Shown here: positions 1-8,560 of the stretch, one piece after another
Layout of the letters: every line of letters begins with the position of its first letter
Numbering within the stretch: position 1 is the first letter of the stretch
Source of the DNA: an uncultured Eubacteriales bacterium
Lineage (GTDB): Bacteria; Bacillota; Clostridia; Oscillospirales; Oscillospiraceae
Length of the DNA: 64,000 bases
NCBI GenBank assembly: GCA_900545925.1
Contig: URAZ01000003.1
Span: 1-64,000 of the forward strand
Direction: 5' to 3'
Position numbers and translations under genes: made by a program
Notes under the pieces: model-generated
Database searches by the model: none
Told to the model about the DNA's origin: nothing
Seen by the model: only the letters and a program-made list of their open reading frames with translations

Positions 1-70
1 CCACAGCATCTCTTACAGTGTAGCACAGCCCTTGGAGAGGGGCTCTAATAACTACTACTCTATAATACAA

Positions 71-349
71 GGAGGAAACGGGCTCAGAGGATAAGAGGCT
101 TCGCGCACAGCGAGGACTCGTTCCGTCGAGGCCTAACCACCAAAGTGCAAACCAGCGTAGCGTTTGCGCTTTGGAAAGGAGGAAACGGGCTCAGAGGATA
201 AGAGGCTTCGCGCTTAGCGGAGACTCGTTCCGTCGAGGCCTAACCACCAAAGTGCAAACCAGCGAAGCGTTTGCGCTTTGGAAAGGAGGAAACGGGCTCA
301 GAGGATAAGAGGCTTCGCGCATGGCGCGGGGACTCGTTCCGTCGAGGCC
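71..349. repeat. 107-bp tandem repeat, about 2.6 copies
   Basis: Copies begin with GGAGGAAACGGGCTCAGAGG at 71, 178 and 285, a constant period of 107 bases; the third breaks off near 349. Each full unit contains an imperfect inverted repeat (CCAAAGTGCAAAC pairing with GTTTGCGCTTTGG, about 139-175 and 245-282) that could form a hairpin. No convincing reading frame runs through the units. The function is unknown. The first unit could continue a longer array leftward only in altered form, because the preceding 70 bases differ. Confidence 0.85.
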
Positions 350-371
350 GTTTCCGACGTGCCTCCGGCGG

Positions 372-404
372 CCCATTCTTTTCCGTCTTGCCGGAAAAGA
401 ATGG
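372..404. repeat. Strong hairpin
   Basis: CCCATTCTTTTCCG and CGGAAAAGAATGGG are perfect inverted arms around a short loop. No T-run follows directly, so it is not an obvious terminator. It sits between the tandem repeat and the next intergenic element. Confidence 0.6.
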
Positions 405-630
405 GGAGAAAAGGGGCGCTTGGTTACGGTTTGGTGCGTACTACGGGTACAATTCAGGCAAGCCCCAATGCTTAAGTCTCTACGAACACACATAGTCACC
501 CTGCAGACGCTGTTGTACGCGCCGCCTGTTACGGAACTCCGAATTTGTGAGCAGTTGCCTTTGAATGGCTGCGATAAATCAGCCTTGCACTCAAAATTTG
601 TAAAGCAGTACGGATTCGCCGGAGCCTCCC
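405..630. other. Gene-free stretch, nothing recognised
   Basis: Short frames exist on both strands but none has a convincing ribosome binding site, composition or recognisable protein sequence. No RNA gene or hairpin was recognised. Confidence 0.5.
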
Positions 631-815
631 AAAGCCTCCCCTTGCCACGCTCTGCGCGGTAAGGGGAGGTGGCATTTGGGCCAGCAAATGACGGAGGGGA
701 TTCATTACAGATTTCAGAGTGCCCCGTAATATGCAGCGCTCGCATCCCCTCAGGCCCTTCGGGCCATTTCCCCCTGATAGGGGGAATCAGCCCCTTGGAC
801 CCAAGGGGAGCCTTT
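631..815. repeat. Intergenic repeat element, family AAAGCCTCCCCTTG, copy 1
   Basis: The element starts AAAGCCTCCCCTTG and ends in the inverse (CCAAGGGGAGCCTTT). Its interior shares AAGGGGAGGTGGCATTTG, CAGCAAATGACGGAGGGGATT and a CCCCTCAG...CCCTTCGGGCCA segment with the element at 16389-16550. No coding potential is seen. It looks like a short dispersed, non-autonomous intergenic repeat. Confidence 0.8.
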
Positions 816-874
816 GGAATACGCTAAATTCGGGAACGTTTTTTTGAATCAGGCTATGTTTTCACGCGGAAGCA

Positions 875-883
875 TGGTATACT
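875..883 (+). promoter_or_regulatory. Extended -10 promoter for the DUF5058 operon
   Basis: TG-G-TATACT is an extended -10 about 29 bases upstream of the ATG at 912. No good -35 is seen at normal spacing, which is acceptable for extended -10 promoters. Confidence 0.5.
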
Positions 884-911
884 GGTCACAGAAAAAGGGA
901 GGAGTGTGCCT

Positions 912-1664
912 ATGTCTATTTTATCGCAGCTGAACAGCCCGGCGATGTATGCCATCTGCGGCGGCATTGTCGCGTTTGTCGCGCTCATCTGCATCGTGTT
1001 CCTCATCCGCGCGTGGAGGGCCGGGCTTGCGCTTGGCATGGACCCGGTCAAATTAAAGCGCGTGGTCGTCTCCAGCGCGACGTTTTCGGCTCTGCCGAGC
1101 GTCGGCATTCTGCTGGGCGTCATCGCCCTGTCCGGCAGTCTCGGCACGCCATGGCCGTGGCTTCGCCTGTCCGTGATCGGCGCGCTCCACTATGAGACGC
1201 AGGTGGCGCAGGCGGCGGCCGAGCAGGTCGGCATGAAGAGTCTGTCTGCTGCCGAAATGACCCCGCAGGGCTTTGCGACCATTGCCCTGCTTATGAGCCT
1301 GTGCATCATCTGGGGCATCGTCCTGTCCATCTTCTTCAACAAGCGCTATACGCGGAAACTCTCGTCCGGTTCCGGCAGCGGAACGGGCGCGGCGGGCTTC
1401 GGTGATCTCGCCATGACGGCTATGTTCATCGGCCTTGTCAGCGCATACATCGGCAGCTATCTCGGCGGCTTTATTTCCTCGAATGGCCGGTTCACCTTCT
1501 CCGGGGACTGGACGCCGCTGCTGGTCGCGGCGGTGTCGGCAGGCGTGATGGCACTGTTTGTGTATCTGGCAGAGAAAAAGCACATCACATGGGTTGAAAA
1601 TTTCTCAATCGCGGGCAGTATGCTCGCGGGCATGGCGGCAGCCGTGCTGGTCGGACTGATCTGA
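912..1664 (+). CDS. DUF5058-family membrane protein
   Basis: An integral membrane protein of 250 residues that I assign to DUF5058 from its overall sequence; the function is not established. Five or six hydrophobic segments are visible: one near the N-terminus (about 8-30), one after VVVSSATFSALPSVGIL, and a C-terminal run ending LAGMAAAVLVGLI. The ATG at 912 is preferred over the GTG at 906 because the GGGAGGAG ribosome site lies 7 bases before the ATG but only 1 base before the GTG. It is followed after 13 bases by a second membrane protein and then a membrane-anchored M20 peptidase, so a two-part transporter feeding a peptidase is a reasonable inference. No substrate can be read from the sequence. 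Confidence 0.85.
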   Translation: MSILSQLNSPAMYAICGGIVAFVALICIVFLIRAWRAGLALGMDPVKLKRVVVSSATFSALPSVGILLGVIALSGSLGTPWPWLRLSVIGALHYETQVAQAAAEQVGMKSLSAAEMTPQGFATIALLMSLCIIWGIVLSIFFNKRYTRKLSSGSGSGTGAAGFGDLAMTAMFIGLVSAYIGSYLGGFISSNGRFTFSGDWTPLLVAAVSAGVMALFVYLAEKKHITWVENFSIAGSMLAGMAAAVLVGLI

Positions 1665-1677
1665 GGAGGGATGCAGG

Positions 1678-2376
1678 ATGGAACAGAAGCAGAAAGACGC
1701 CATCTGGGCGCAGTACAGCAAGCAGACGTATGTGCTTGGCCGCGTATTAAGCATCCTGACCGTCGCGCTGCTGCTTGGCGCGCCGTTTGTGATTGGCGGC
1801 CTGCTTGGCGCGTATCCTGATCTCGGCGCAACGGCCCGGGGATTTTTATCCGTCGGCCTCGTGTGGACGGTCAGCAGCGTTGCGGAATTTCTGATCTACA
1901 CGCCGATGCTCGGCGCGGGCGGCGGCTATCTCGCGTTTATCACCGGCAATCTCATCAACATGAAAATCCCCTGCGCGGTAAATGCCCGCGATCTGGCAGG
2001 TGTCAAGACGGGCACGGCGGAAAACGAGATCGTGTCTACACTCTCGATTGCCACATCATCGCTTGTAACCATTGTGATTTTGGCGCTCGGCGTGCTGGCG
2101 CTCCAGCCGCTGCAGCCGGTTCTGCAGAGTCCCGCGCTGCAGCCCGCGTTCGCAAACGTCGTCCCGGCCCTCTTCGGCGCGATGGCGTATCAGTATTACC
2201 GCAAGAATATCGTCGTAGCCATTGCGCCGCTGGCTGTCATGAGCGTTCTGTTCACGCTCGTGCCGGGGCTGATCTCGTCCACCAGCTTTATGATCATCCC
2301 CTCCGGGGCGCTTGCAATCGGCATCGCGTATACGATCTATAAAAAGAAAAAGGCCAGCAAGGAGGCGCAAGTATGA
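1678..2376 (+). CDS. Multi-pass membrane protein, partner of DUF5058
   Basis: A 232-residue membrane protein with roughly six hydrophobic segments and a lysine-rich cytoplasmic tail (YKKKKASKE). I do not recognise a named family with certainty. It lies 13 bases after the DUF5058 gene behind a GGAGGG ribosome site and overlaps the M20 peptidase start by 4 bases (ATGA), so the three are almost certainly co-translated. Conserved-looking glycine-rich loops (MLGAGGGYLAFITGNLINMK) are compatible with a transporter subunit. Transport of an amide or peptide substrate for the adjacent peptidase is inference from context only. Confidence 0.8.
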   Translation: MEQKQKDAIWAQYSKQTYVLGRVLSILTVALLLGAPFVIGGLLGAYPDLGATARGFLSVGLVWTVSSVAEFLIYTPMLGAGGGYLAFITGNLINMKIPCAVNARDLAGVKTGTAENEIVSTLSIATSSLVTIVILALGVLALQPLQPVLQSPALQPAFANVVPALFGAMAYQYYRKNIVVAIAPLAVMSVLFTLVPGLISSTSFMIIPSGALAIGIAYTIYKKKKASKEAQV

Positions 2377-3803
2377 AATATCTGCTGCTGATCCCGGGCG
2401 TTTTGCTGCTGCTGATACTCATCGCGGTCGTCCGGACGCTGCTCAGCCCGAAAAAAACATCGGATTATAAGCCGCAGGAGGATGAACAGGAATCGCTGCG
2501 GCTGGCAAAAAAACTTTCCAAAATGATTCAGGTCGATACGACCTCCCATACTGGCGGCGACGACCCGGAAAAATTCCGCGCGTTCCATAAAACGCTTGCG
2601 GAGTTGTTTCCGCTGGTGTTCTCCAAGCTTGAAAAAACCGAAATCGACGGCAATCTGCTCTTTTACTGGAAGGGCCGGTCTTCGGAAAAACCCATTCTGC
2701 TCATGAGCCATCAGGACGTCGTTCCGGCGGAGGGCGAATGGAGCCATGCGCCGTTCTCCGGCGATATTGCGGACGGCAAGGTCTGGGGGCGCGGCGCTTC
2801 GGACACGAAATGCTCCGTCATGGCTTTCTTTGAGGCGGTCGAGCAGCTGCTGGCCGAGGGCTTCACGCCGCCCACGGACGTGTATCTGGCCTCATCCTGC
2901 ACGGAAGAATGGGCAGGAGACGGCGCACCGAAGCTGGTCGCCGAACTCAAGCGCCGCGGCGTCGAGTTGTTTTTGCTCTGCGATGAGGGCGGCGGCATTA
3001 TCTCCGAGCCGATCGGCGGCATCCCCGGCAACTTTGCCATGGTCGGCGTATTTGAAAAGGGCAAGGCCGACGTAAAATTCACAGCAAAATCTACCGGTGG
3101 CCATGCCAGCGCGCCGGGAAAGCACACGCCCATCGCACGGCTTGCTGCATTTGTAAACGAGATTGAGACACGCAGCCCCTTCAAAAAGAAGCTTCTGCCG
3201 GAGGTCGCTGCCATGTTCCGAACGCTTTCCGGTTACGCGTCGTCGTTCGGCCTGCGGCTGCTGCTGGGCAATCTGTGGCTGTTCTCCCCGCTTTTAAAGG
3301 CCGTCCTCCCTGCCGTCAGCGCGCAGGCGGGCGCGATGCTGAAGACCACCATCGCCTTTACCACGCAGTCCGGCTCCGACGCGTACAATGTCATCCCGCA
3401 GGAGGCAACGCTGGGCGCCAACATGCGCTTTATCCCGCACCAGGGCGAGCAGGAGAGCCTCACGATCATCCAAAAGCTTGCTGAAAAGCATGGTCTTTCG
3501 ACCGAAGTGCTCCACTCGAATGATTTTACGCCCCCGGTCGATATCCACGGCGAGGCGTTTACGCTCTTCACGCGCGTCATCGGCGAAACCTTCCCCGGTC
3601 TTGCCGCAAGCCCCTATGTTATGACCGGCGCGACCGACGCGCAGTTCTATCAGCCCATCTGCAAAAGCTGCATCCGCTTCGCGCCCGTAATCTACGGCCC
3701 AGAGCAGATGAAGGGCATGCACGGTCTGAACGAGAACATTGAATATAACTGCCTGCCCGGCGCGGTGCGGTTCTATCAGAACCTCATCCGGGCGGAAAAA
3801 TAG
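2373..3803 (+). CDS. Membrane-anchored M20-family metallopeptidase
   Basis: A zinc-dependent M20 peptidase/amidohydrolase of 476 residues with an N-terminal membrane anchor (about residues 3-24). Metal and catalytic motifs are intact: SHQDVVP (metal His and catalytic Asp), WGRGASDTK (bridging Asp), CTEEW (catalytic Glu then metal Glu), and a dimerisation-domain stretch around STGGHASAPGK. Overall it resembles the carboxypeptidase/PM20D1-like branch that hydrolyses peptides or N-acyl amino acids. The anchor, with no cleavage site seen, suggests it is held at the membrane. It overlaps the preceding membrane protein by 4 bases, so hydrolysis is likely coupled to transport by that pair. The substrate is not predictable. 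Confidence 0.92.
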   Translation: MKYLLLIPGVLLLLILIAVVRTLLSPKKTSDYKPQEDEQESLRLAKKLSKMIQVDTTSHTGGDDPEKFRAFHKTLAELFPLVFSKLEKTEIDGNLLFYWKGRSSEKPILLMSHQDVVPAEGEWSHAPFSGDIADGKVWGRGASDTKCSVMAFFEAVEQLLAEGFTPPTDVYLASSCTEEWAGDGAPKLVAELKRRGVELFLLCDEGGGIISEPIGGIPGNFAMVGVFEKGKADVKFTAKSTGGHASAPGKHTPIARLAAFVNEIETRSPFKKKLLPEVAAMFRTLSGYASSFGLRLLLGNLWLFSPLLKAVLPAVSAQAGAMLKTTIAFTTQSGSDAYNVIPQEATLGANMRFIPHQGEQESLTIIQKLAEKHGLSTEVLHSNDFTPPVDIHGEAFTLFTRVIGETFPGLAASPYVMTGATDAQFYQPICKSCIRFAPVIYGPEQMKGMHGLNENIEYNCLPGAVRFYQNLIRAEK

Positions 3804-3809
3804 TCCCTG

Positions 3810-3847
3810 TCCCGGGCCCGCTGCGGCGCGTCCGGGAATCTATTTTT
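3810..3847 (+). terminator. Possible terminator after the M20 operon
   Basis: TCCCGG and CCGGGA arms enclose a GC-rich loop, followed by the T-rich TATTTTT. It sits directly after the peptidase stop and before the MATE promoter. Confidence 0.5.
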
Positions 3848-3852
3848 CCCGC

Positions 3853-3882
3853 TTGACGCACAGGGGGGAAAGGCTCTATAAT
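3853..3882 (+). promoter_or_regulatory. Sigma-70 type promoter for MATE gene
   Basis: TTGACG and TATAAT are separated by 18 bases. The expected start of transcription is near 3889, 40 bases before the MATE start codon. Confidence 0.8.
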
Positions 3883-3928
3883 AGGGACGCTTTTGCGGCA
3901 AATGATACGAAAAAGAGGAACTGTCGGT

Positions 3929-5302
3929 ATGGCAAGATCGCTCTCCGCCCGTGCGGGCAGTATTCAGATGACCGAAGGGTCGTTATATAAAAACATTCTG
4001 CTGTTCAGCGTTCCGCTCATCTTTTCGCAGCTTTTGCAGGTGCTGTTCAACATGGCGGACGTAGCTGTCGTCGGTAAATTTTCCAGCGCAACAGCGCTTG
4101 GCTCCGTCGGCTCAACGTCAACGCTCGTCACGCTGTTTACAGGCTTTCTGATTGGGCTTTCCAATGGCGTCAATGTCCGCGTAGCGCAGTATCTCGGCGC
4201 ACGTCAGGAAGAAGACACGCGAAATTGCGTCCACACGGCGCTGATTTTGTGTACGCTGTCCGGCGTCGTGATCGCGGTTCTTTGCTTTTTCCTGGCCGCG
4301 CCGATGCTGGAACTGCTGAAGACGAAAGACGATCTGCTGCTCGGCGCAGTGCTCTATTTCCGCATTTACGCGCTCGGCATGCCGGCGCTCGGCATTTTCA
4401 ACTTTGGCAACGCCGTCCTGAGCGCCAGCGGCGACACGAAGCGGCCCCTGGCCTATCTGACGGCGGCAGGCATCCTGAACGTCATCCTGAACCTGTTCTT
4501 CGTCATCGTCTGCAAAATGGCCGCCGACGGCGTGGCGCTGGCAAGCATCATTTCACAGTATCTGTCGGCAGTCCTCGTTCTTCTGCACATGACGCATCTG
4601 ACGGACAGCTGCCGTGTGGAATGGAAGCTTCTGCGGCTGCACGGCGGCGAAGCGGGGCGCATTCTCGGCCTCGGCATCCCGGCAGGCATTCAGCATATGA
4701 TCTTTGCGGTTGCAAATCTGTTCATTCAGGTCGGCATCAACTCGTTTGACTCAACCATCGTCTCCGGCAACTCCGCCGCAGTCAACGTGGACAACGTGAT
4801 TTACAACGTCATGGCCGCGTTCTATACCGCCTGCTCGACCTTCATGGGCCAGAACTGGGGCGCGGGGAAAAAGGACCGGATGATGAAAAGCTATTACATC
4901 AGCCTCGGCTATTCGTTCGTGATCGCGGCGGTGCTGGGCGTGGCGTTTTTGCTCTGCGGCGAGCCGTTTTTGTATATCTTCACGAATGATGCGGACGTCG
5001 TCGCCGCAGGCATGGAGCGGATGCGGATCATGTGCTTTTCCTACTGCGTCAGCGCCTTCATGGACTGTACCATCGCCGCCTGCCGCGGCATTGGCCGCAG
5101 CTTTGTGCCAACTGTCATCGTGATCATGGGCTCGTGCGTGTTCCGCGTGATCTGGGTTTATACGATCTTTGCGCACTTCCATACCATTCCGTCGCTGTAC
5201 CTGCTCTACATTTTCTCCTGGACGATCACCGCAGCAGCGGAGATTCTCTATTTCATCCGCTGCTGCCGCCGTCTGCGCACAGCGCAGCCAGCGGTTTCCT
5301 GA
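3929..5302 (+). CDS. MATE-family multidrug/cation efflux transporter
   Basis: A 457-residue membrane protein of the MATE family, which exports organic cations or drugs using a Na+ or H+ gradient. About twelve hydrophobic segments and the two-fold MATE pattern are visible, with typical stretches LLQVLFNMADVAVVGKFSS near the first helix and VTLFTGFLIGLSNGVNVRVA in helix 2. The ATG at 3929 follows AGAGGA by about 9 bases; an in-frame upstream start at 3893 lacks a ribosome site. It is a monocistronic unit between its own promoter and a bidirectional hairpin. A second, divergent MATE gene lies at 19528. The substrate is unknown. Confidence 0.92.
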   Translation: MARSLSARAGSIQMTEGSLYKNILLFSVPLIFSQLLQVLFNMADVAVVGKFSSATALGSVGSTSTLVTLFTGFLIGLSNGVNVRVAQYLGARQEEDTRNCVHTALILCTLSGVVIAVLCFFLAAPMLELLKTKDDLLLGAVLYFRIYALGMPALGIFNFGNAVLSASGDTKRPLAYLTAAGILNVILNLFFVIVCKMAADGVALASIISQYLSAVLVLLHMTHLTDSCRVEWKLLRLHGGEAGRILGLGIPAGIQHMIFAVANLFIQVGINSFDSTIVSGNSAAVNVDNVIYNVMAAFYTACSTFMGQNWGAGKKDRMMKSYYISLGYSFVIAAVLGVAFLLCGEPFLYIFTNDADVVAAGMERMRIMCFSYCVSAFMDCTIAACRGIGRSFVPTVIVIMGSCVFRVIWVYTIFAHFHTIPSLYLLYIFSWTITAAAEILYFIRCCRRLRTAQPAVS

Positions 5303-5357
5303 CCGGAATGCGAAAGCCCAATGTTTATTCCATATTGCCTGTAATACGAATTCGCCG

Positions 5358-5393
5358 AAAAGCGGCGCGGCCCATGTGGGCCGCGCCGCTTTT
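5358..5393. terminator. Bidirectional terminator
   Basis: Perfect 17-base arms (AAAAGCGGCGCGGCCCA and its complement) around TG, flanked by A- and T-runs. It sits between the convergent MATE and DUF2207 genes and serves both. Confidence 0.93.
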
Positions 5394-5402
5394 GTTTTTC
5401 CC

Positions 5403-7064
5403 TTATTTCCGGATCGACAGATCCAGCAGCGCGAGCGCTTCGCGCAGGCTGGCATAGAAGCCTGCTGCCGTGCGCGGCAGGGGCTTGGATTCCTGATACC
5501 AGTCGCACTGCTCAAGTTCCGTGCTGCCGAGCGTCCGGGCAAGATTTCCGGCAAGACCCATCGCCTCGGCGTAGGGCAGGATGCGGTAAAAATACTGGCT
5601 GTCCTGTGCAAGCCGTGATTGCAGCTGGCTCTGCGTGACGCGCCGGAGGAATTTACGGTATCCGAGCGCCTGCGCGACGATCTCATCGCCAAAAGCCGTG
5701 CGTTTGCCGCCGTGGAGCGTCAGAACGCCGATCAGCACTTCACAGGCCACTACCAGCAGCACCGCAAGCAGTCCCTCGCCAAGCTGCGCCAGCATCAAAA
5801 GCGCAAGCGCGCAGACTGCCGCCAGCGCCACGACCGGCCGCTTGCCCTGATAATACGCCGAGGGCGCATACTGAACCACGGCGAACAGCACGCCGCCGAG
5901 CACAAAAATCACGACCAGCAGCAGCCAGCGCACAAAGCCCGCCGGGAACAGCGGACTTGCCGCCTCCGCCGCAGCCAGCGCGCCGGCCAGAACGCCGAGC
6001 GCACGCATGATGAGCGGATTGCCGCTGTTTTTTTGATACAGCCGCTTCGTCCAATAGCGCCGCAGGACTTCGTCGGCTTTCTCCGCCGTGCGCTTGTACA
6101 AAAGACTCGCGCCCTCGCACACATCGCCCTGCGAAAAGAGCATCTGAAACAGCTTGACCTCTGCTGGGCGGCGTTCATTGCCCATATCAACGCGACGGCG
6201 CAGTGCCACGCGCGCGTTTTTGCCGCAGAAGATTGTTAAGTATCCAAGACTTGCCCAGTGGCATACGAGCATATTGAACTGAATCGGTCCGCCCGCCAGC
6301 AAAAACGGCATATCGCACGGCAGCGCGGCATCCGGCGGGAGCATGCGCGAGGCCACGCGCACCGGCGCACTGCGCAGCGATGAGAACCAATAGCCAAACG
6401 CCAGCGCAAGGAACAGCAGGATAAACGCCATGCCGACCCAGCTGAACGAAAGTGCGGTATACGCGCCGGAAAAATAGGCCTTGTCCAGCGTAAGGGTCAT
6501 TTCCAGCGATTCATGATCCTTCAGTCCCGTCTCAATCACGCCCGTGATACGCGATTCGGAGATGTCCAAGTCGATATAGTCAGAGATCACATCGCCGTAA
6601 TAGCCGCTGGAAAAGGCCGGATAGCTTTCAAACGGCTTAGGAAGGGTGACGGTAAAGACATATTTGGAGATGGGATAGTCCCATTTTGCGCTCAAAAGCG
6701 GAAGCCGGAGCGTCTGCACGCCGTCCGCTTCGCTTGCAAGCCCAGAGATTGTATACATGACCGTAAATGAGCGTGTCCCGGTAAAGCCGTTCGCATCGCT
6801 CAACACGAGTACGGGGCAATCGCCGTCGGTCTGCTTCTGCGCGTTATACCCCGCAACAGAGGCCTTCTTTGCGCCCGGGCTAAGTGGAAACCGCAACTGC
6901 GTCTGCGCGCCGCTGATCTCCAGCGTAAAACTCTGCGTGACCTGGCACGAACCGCTACCGGTCAGCGTGCAGTCTGTTTTCATTTCGGAAATAACGGGCT
7001 CTGCTGCACAGACGCCTGTGCAAAGCGCCAGCAGGCACACCAGCAGGAGCAGCAGCCGCTTCAT
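5403..7064 (-). CDS. DUF2207-domain secreted/membrane protein
   Basis: A 553-residue protein of the DUF2207 family; the function is unknown. A signal peptide is visible (MKRLLLLLVCLLALCTGVCA). It is followed by an extracellular beta-rich domain of about 190 residues, a membrane segment (LSFSWVGMAFILLFLALAFG), a cytoplasmic winged-helix-like stretch, two further hydrophobic segments, and the conserved C-terminal motif ILPYAEAMGLAG. The start at 7064 is chosen because AAGAGGTG lies about 6 bases upstream; a longer in-frame start at 7091 would precede the ribosome site. Single gene, with a terminator downstream. Confidence 0.88.
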   Translation of the reverse strand: MKRLLLLLVCLLALCTGVCAAEPVISEMKTDCTLTGSGSCQVTQSFTLEISGAQTQLRFPLSPGAKKASVAGYNAQKQTDGDCPVLVLSDANGFTGTRSFTVMYTISGLASEADGVQTLRLPLLSAKWDYPISKYVFTVTLPKPFESYPAFSSGYYGDVISDYIDLDISESRITGVIETGLKDHESLEMTLTLDKAYFSGAYTALSFSWVGMAFILLFLALAFGYWFSSLRSAPVRVASRMLPPDAALPCDMPFLLAGGPIQFNMLVCHWASLGYLTIFCGKNARVALRRRVDMGNERRPAEVKLFQMLFSQGDVCEGASLLYKRTAEKADEVLRRYWTKRLYQKNSGNPLIMRALGVLAGALAAAEAASPLFPAGFVRWLLLVVIFVLGGVLFAVVQYAPSAYYQGKRPVVALAAVCALALLMLAQLGEGLLAVLLVVACEVLIGVLTLHGGKRTAFGDEIVAQALGYRKFLRRVTQSQLQSRLAQDSQYFYRILPYAEAMGLAGNLARTLGSTELEQCDWYQESKPLPRTAAGFYASLREALALLDLSIRK

Positions 7065-7225
7065 ACAATCACCTCTTGTGTTCATTTGCACTCAATTTAC
7101 CACAAACGCGCCCATTTTGCAACCACGGCCCGAAAGCCGTCCTTTTTTATCCCGCTGCACTTGGCTGGAACATTGATTTTATGATACACTGTCAACAGAA
7201 CGTTTTTTGGGAAAGGACGGATCTT

Positions 7226-8461
7226 ATGACACTTCGTGACACCGCCGATCAGATCATCCGCGCAAGTCTTCGCGCCGTGCAGCCAGACGCTGCCGTAGCG
7301 CGTGCACTGCAAAGTTTTTCCTGCTCTGGGCGTGTCGTACTCATTGCCATCGGAAAGGCCGCGTGGGCCATGGCAAATGCGGCGTGGGCCGTGCTCGGCC
7401 CGCGCATCACGTCCGGCGCAGTCATCACCAAATACGACCACAGCCGCGGCCCTATCGGCCCGCTGCGCATCTTTGAGGCCGGACATCCGGTGCCGGACGA
7501 GGCCGGGCTCCGCGCCGCGCAGGCCGCGCTGGAACTGACGCGCGGCCTGCAGGAGGAGGACTGCGTGCTGTTTCTCATCTCCGGCGGCGGTTCGGCGCTG
7601 TTTGAGTCTCCGCTGGTGCCGCTTGCCGAGTTGGAGGATATCACCGGCCAGCTGCTGGCCTGCGGCGCGGATATCGTGGAGATCAACACGATCCGCAAGC
7701 GGCTGTCCGCCGTCAAGGGAGGGCGGTTCGCACTGCATTGCCGCCCGGCATCGGTCTTCTCGGTCGTACTGTCGGATATCATCGGCGACCCGCTCGACAT
7801 GATCGCTTCCGGCCCTGCCGCGCCGGACAGCAGCACCTGCGCCGAAGCGCTGGCCATTGCGCAGAAATACGGGCTGCGCCTGTCTGACGGAGCACTGGCC
7901 TGTCTGCGGACGGAAACACCGAAAACACTGCCGAACGCTGTTTCCCGCGTGACTGGCAGCGTCCGTGCACTCTGCGATGCGGCGGAGCAGGCGGCGCAGG
8001 CGCTCGGCTACCGCTGCATCCGGCTGACGGATTGCCTGAACTGCGAGGCGCGGGAGGCAGGCCGCTTCCTCGCTGCCGTCGCACGGACGCACGCCTCGCC
8101 GTCTGAGCCGCTTGCATTCCTTGCCGGAGGTGAGACGGTCGTGCATCTGACCGGCACCGGGCGCGGCGGGCGGAACCAGGAACTGGCGCTGGCCGCTGCG
8201 GAGGGGCTTACGGGACTTACGGAGGCCGCCGTTTTTTCCTTCGGCTCCGACGGAAGCGACGGCCCGACCGATGCCGCAGGCGGCTTCGTCGATCAGGACA
8301 GCTTTGCCGCGCTCCGCGCCGCCGGACTTGACCCCGCCGATGTTCTGCGGCGCAACGATGCCTATCCCGCGTTGGAGCGCATCGGCGGCCTCATCCGCAC
8401 CGGCCCCACCGGCACAAATGTCAACGACCTCGCCATGCTCCTCCTGCCGCGCCGGAACTAA
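7226..8461 (+). CDS. Glycerate 2-kinase, DUF4147/MOFRL type
   Basis: A class II glycerate kinase of 411 residues that phosphorylates D-glycerate, normally to 2-phosphoglycerate, feeding glycolysis. The N-terminal DUF4147 Rossmann domain shows IGKAAWAMA and FLISGGGSAL; the C-terminal MOFRL domain shows FLAGGETVVHL, GTGRGGRNQELAL and FGSDGSDGPTDAAGG. The ATG at 7226 follows AAAGGA by 8 bases; in-frame upstream starts lie in the untranslated region. The gene stands alone, so its pathway partner (hydroxypyruvate or tartronate reductase) is not in the window. Confidence 0.93.
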   Translation: MTLRDTADQIIRASLRAVQPDAAVARALQSFSCSGRVVLIAIGKAAWAMANAAWAVLGPRITSGAVITKYDHSRGPIGPLRIFEAGHPVPDEAGLRAAQAALELTRGLQEEDCVLFLISGGGSALFESPLVPLAELEDITGQLLACGADIVEINTIRKRLSAVKGGRFALHCRPASVFSVVLSDIIGDPLDMIASGPAAPDSSTCAEALAIAQKYGLRLSDGALACLRTETPKTLPNAVSRVTGSVRALCDAAEQAAQALGYRCIRLTDCLNCEAREAGRFLAAVARTHASPSEPLAFLAGGETVVHLTGTGRGGRNQELALAAAEGLTGLTEAAVFSFGSDGSDGPTDAAGGFVDQDSFAALRAAGLDPADVLRRNDAYPALERIGGLIRTGPTGTNVNDLAMLLLPRRN

Positions 8462-8527
8462 GCGTCCGAATTCCCTTGGAATGGGAGGCTTGCGTGCATG
8501 CTGTTCCCGTTTGTTTCTCATTCAAAA

Positions 8528-8554
8528 CGCCCGGGCTTGCTGGAAGCCCGGGCG
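8528..8554. terminator. Bidirectional terminator
   Basis: CGCCCGGGCTT and its complement around GCTGG, with an A-run on the left giving a GTTTTG tail on the minus strand. It lies between convergent ends of the glycerate kinase and the MacB-like gene. Confidence 0.85.
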
Positions 8555-8560
8555 CTTGTG

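Noticed and set aside
191..745. A 184-codon minus-strand frame in the gene-free left end
   Set aside because: It runs through the tandem repeat and the intergenic element and looks like no protein.
906..911. GTG start for the DUF5058 gene
   Set aside because: Only one base separates it from the ribosome site; the ATG at 912 is correctly spaced.
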